Assembly: GCA_964587515.1 (NCBI GenBank)
Contig: CAZPMO010000009.1
Coordinates: 1 to 52,651, forward strand
From: CAZPMO01 sp964587515
Lineage (GTDB): Bacteria > Pseudomonadota > Alphaproteobacteria > MPNO01
Length of the DNA: 52,651 bases
Reading direction: 5' to 3'
Shown: in pieces, positions 50,683 to 52,651 of the stretch
How positions within the stretch are numbered: the stretch's first letter is position 1
How the letters are laid out: each line of letters starts with the position of its first letter
Program-made: the position numbers and the translations under genes
Notes under the pieces: generated by a model
Seen by the model: the letters and a program-made list of their open reading frames with translations, nothing else
Database searches by the model: none
Told to the model about the DNA's origin: nothing

Positions 50683-52023
50683 ATGCAATCGTCCAAGTTC
50701 GCTTCCTATTTTGGTGGTATTGGCCACGCTCTCTCGTCACGCGATTACCGCAACTATTGGTATGGCCATGTTTTTTCGTCACACGGCGTGTGGATGCACC
50801 GTATGGCTGTGGGCGTACTTATTTTTCAGCTTACCGACTCGCCTGCCTGGCTGGGCTTCATCGGGTTCGTCTATTCGTTGCCGTTGATGATCCTCGGCCC
50901 GATCGCGGGCGCCATTGCCGATCGTTTCGGCATCCGGCGTACGGCCATCATCGCGATCGTCGTAACCATCGCGTTGACCTGCCTGATGGCCGGGCTCACG
51001 CTCGGCCGGGTGATGACGCCGGCGTTGCTCGCGGCGTTGGTGATCGTCCTTGGCGGCGTCCACGCGTTCGACTTTCCGGTTCGCCAGGTCCTGATTCAAT
51101 TGCTGGTCGGGCGCGACCGGATGGCGGCGGCGATCGCGCTCAACTCGACCACCTTCTATACCGCGTCCTTTACCGGTCCGATGCTGGCCGCCGCGGTTCT
51201 GGCGATCGGCGAACGCTATGTCGACGAAACCGCGGCGGGGATCGTTTTCGTCATCTACGCGCTCACCATGGCGGCGCTGCTGATCGGCATTCTGTGCACG
51301 CATATGCGCGATCGACCACCCGGGAAAGGCAATTTGACCGCGCTCGTGAGGGACGTGCGGGACGGTCTGCGCTACGCGCTCGCCGAGGACGGCATTCGCC
51401 TCGTTCTCGTCATGTCGTTCGGCGTTTCGCTGTTCGCCAGACCGTACATGGACCTGTTGCCGGGATATGCGCTCACGATTTTCGACCGCGGCACCGACGG
51501 GGTGGGCACCATGATCGCCGCGTCGGGCGTCGGGGCGCTCTGCTTTTCGGTTTTCATGGCGGTGCGCGGGCGCACCGAGGGGCTGACGCGCATGCTGATC
51601 GTTTCCAGCGCCGCCGCGTCCCTGGCCCTGCTCCTGTATTCGGCGGTCGGAAACTTCTGGCTTGCCGGCGTTTTCATGGCGTTGGTCGGCGGCTGCCTCG
51701 TCATGGTCGGAATCGCGTCCCAATCGCTGATTCAACACGCCACAAGCAACGAATTTCAGGCGCGCGTGATCAGCGTTTATTTCGCGCTCACCTTCGGCGT
51801 CCTGGCGATCGGCGTTCTCGTCATGGGCTGGATCGCCGAGTTCGCCGGGTTCCGCGTGTCGTTCGCATGTGGCGCGGCGGTGTCGCTTCTGGTGGTGGTC
51901 GTCGTCGGCCCCGGCCTGTGGCGACGGGCGGGCGACCTCGAAGAACCGAAAGCCGTGTTCTCGACGCCATCGGTCACCGATTCAGCAATCGCCGACCCCA
52001 AGTCCTCCCGCACAGCGGAATAA
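50683..52023 (+). CDS. MFS transporter (MFS_3/EntS-like)
   Basis: A 446-residue inner-membrane permease with about 12 predicted helices (for example PAWLGFIGFVYSLPLMILGPIAGAIADRFG and TAIIAIVVTIALTCLMAGLTLG; the second half begins near LVLVMSFGVSLFARPYMDLLPGYAL). The GAIADRFGIRR loop matches the MFS loop 2-3 signature (G-x3-D-R-x-G-x-R). The family includes exporters of siderophores and drugs. The C-terminal about 35 residues are hydrophilic. Behind the Rieske oxygenase it may import or export the aromatic substrate; the direction is unknown. Confidence 0.9.
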   Translation: MQSSKFASYFGGIGHALSSRDYRNYWYGHVFSSHGVWMHRMAVGVLIFQLTDSPAWLGFIGFVYSLPLMILGPIAGAIADRFGIRRTAIIAIVVTIALTCLMAGLTLGRVMTPALLAALVIVLGGVHAFDFPVRQVLIQLLVGRDRMAAAIALNSTTFYTASFTGPMLAAAVLAIGERYVDETAAGIVFVIYALTMAALLIGILCTHMRDRPPGKGNLTALVRDVRDGLRYALAEDGIRLVLVMSFGVSLFARPYMDLLPGYALTIFDRGTDGVGTMIAASGVGALCFSVFMAVRGRTEGLTRMLIVSSAAASLALLLYSAVGNFWLAGVFMALVGGCLVMVGIASQSLIQHATSNEFQARVISVYFALTFGVLAIGVLVMGWIAEFAGFRVSFACGAAVSLLVVVVVGPGLWRRAGDLEEPKAVFSTPSVTDSAIADPKSSRTAE

Positions 52024-52253
52024 TCGGCGAAGTGAGCGGAAATACGATAACGACCGCGTCGAACGTTGCTGTCATGGGAGCCGTTCCCGCGTGATGAATG
52101 AACGAATGTCCGCAGCTCTTACATTACCTCAGCGGCAAGATGCGCATGGACGACCTGGTTGTTGCGTTGCATATTCGGTGCCCCAGGCTTCAACAATGGC
52201 TGGCTCGCCTTTGGACCGATTGACCTCCGCCGGTGGTTCAGCGGGGAGTGACA

Positions 52254-52568
52254 ATGATTTACGAAGAACGGATTTACACGATAAAGCCCGGCTCCACGGC
52301 CGAGTACCTCAAGAACTATGAGGAACTCGCTCTCGATATCCTGATGGAGTGCCTCGGCAACCTGGTCGGCTTTTGGTCCACCGAGCACGGTCACGTGAAT
52401 CAACTGGTGCACATCTGGGCCTTCGAGGGGCTCGACGACCGGCTTGCCCGGCGCAAGATGTTGGCGGAACACCCCGGCTGGCCGGCCTATCTCGAGGTCA
52501 ACCTGCCGCTGCTTCTCGACCAGGAGAGCCGGATTATGCTCCCTGCGCCATTCTCCCCCCTGAAGTAG
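52254..52568 (+). CDS. NIPSNAP-family protein
   Basis: A 104-residue ferredoxin-like alpha/beta protein. MIYEERIYTIKPGSTAEYLKNYEE at the start and LVHIWAFEGLDDRLARRKMLAEHPGWPAYL in the middle are the NIPSNAP pattern. GGGGAG precedes the ATG. In bacteria these small proteins often sit in catabolic or transporter clusters and may act as dimeric barrel enzymes; the function is unknown. It is the last gene in the window and follows the MFS gene by 230 bases, with the word AATGTCCGCA (52105-52114) in between. Confidence 0.88.
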   Translation: MIYEERIYTIKPGSTAEYLKNYEELALDILMECLGNLVGFWSTEHGHVNQLVHIWAFEGLDDRLARRKMLAEHPGWPAYLEVNLPLLLDQESRIMLPAPFSPLK

Positions 52569-52651
52569 CCGAGGCCACCATCGGATACGGTGTGCTCTAG
52601 CTGTGGAGTCTCATAAGGTTGTTCACATCGAGCCCTGACCGGCTGATGGGT

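Overview
The window is GC-rich and densely coded, with many ATGA or 1-base start/stop overlaps. It looks like chromosomal DNA of an alphaproteobacterium, probably an uncultured one known from a draft or metagenomic assembly, since there are two N-runs (13676-13685 and 40362-40431). Evidence for the class is a perfect CtrA-type box (TTAAC-N6-TTAAC, 43499-43514), an FNR/FixK-type box (33506-33519), a palindromic intergenic repeat of a kind common in alphaproteobacteria, and HutF/HutG-type histidine catabolism. The class is an inference; no rRNA or tRNA was seen.

Layout. 1-2875: the 3' part of pyruvate phosphate dikinase, a palindromic repeat, and YgfZ on the minus strand. 3064-6907: a polysaccharide-type operon of two glycosyltransferases and an asparagine synthase. 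6964-9761: acrylyl-CoA reductase, a small lipoprotein, a Sel1-repeat protein and a carboxymuconolactone-decarboxylase-like protein. 9842-26128 plus 29387-33493: a large accessory catabolic region with two adenylate-forming ligases, three paralogous acyl-CoA-dehydrogenase-fold flavin monooxygenases, a triple RidA fusion, a MaoC pair, an amidohydrolase, a cyclase-family hydrolase, a HisD/HpsN-like dehydrogenase, an LLM flavin oxidoreductase, a cupin, a VOC protein and a lone molybdopterin subunit. A 1060-residue cyclase/ATPase regulator (26125-29307) sits inside it. 33506-35929: a probable oxygen-responsive redox or copper group (Met/His-rich secreted protein, anchored cytochrome c, His-containing small protein, cupredoxin). 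36724-39108: a sugar-transfer ATP-grasp protein and a DegT/DnrJ aminotransferase. 43448-39105 (minus): a six-gene run of MotA/TolQ/ExbB-like channel, TolR-like protein with a DUF2135-like domain, two-TM protein, MlaC, MlaA and Sel1 protein, with the CtrA box upstream and pcm divergent. 46526-44335 (minus): hutG-hutF. 46834-48576: a frame-shifted cyclase/TPR gene. 48779-52568: cupin, Rieske oxygenase, MFS exporter and NIPSNAP protein, a second small aromatic or xenobiotic module.

Three otherwise well-conserved genes are broken by point lesions: an in-frame TAG in the acyl-CoA synthetase (15111-15113), an in-frame TAG in hutF (45463-45465), and two mutually compensating frameshifts in the cyclase/TPR gene. 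TAG also terminates many intact genes here, so recoding is unlikely; real decay or consensus error are the open options.

The most promising candidates for undescribed biology are the proton-channel/TolR-DUF2135/MlaC/MlaA operon, the catabolic region with its triple RidA fusion and three monooxygenase paralogs, and the FNR/FixK-marked Met/His-rich protein, cytochrome and cupredoxin group.
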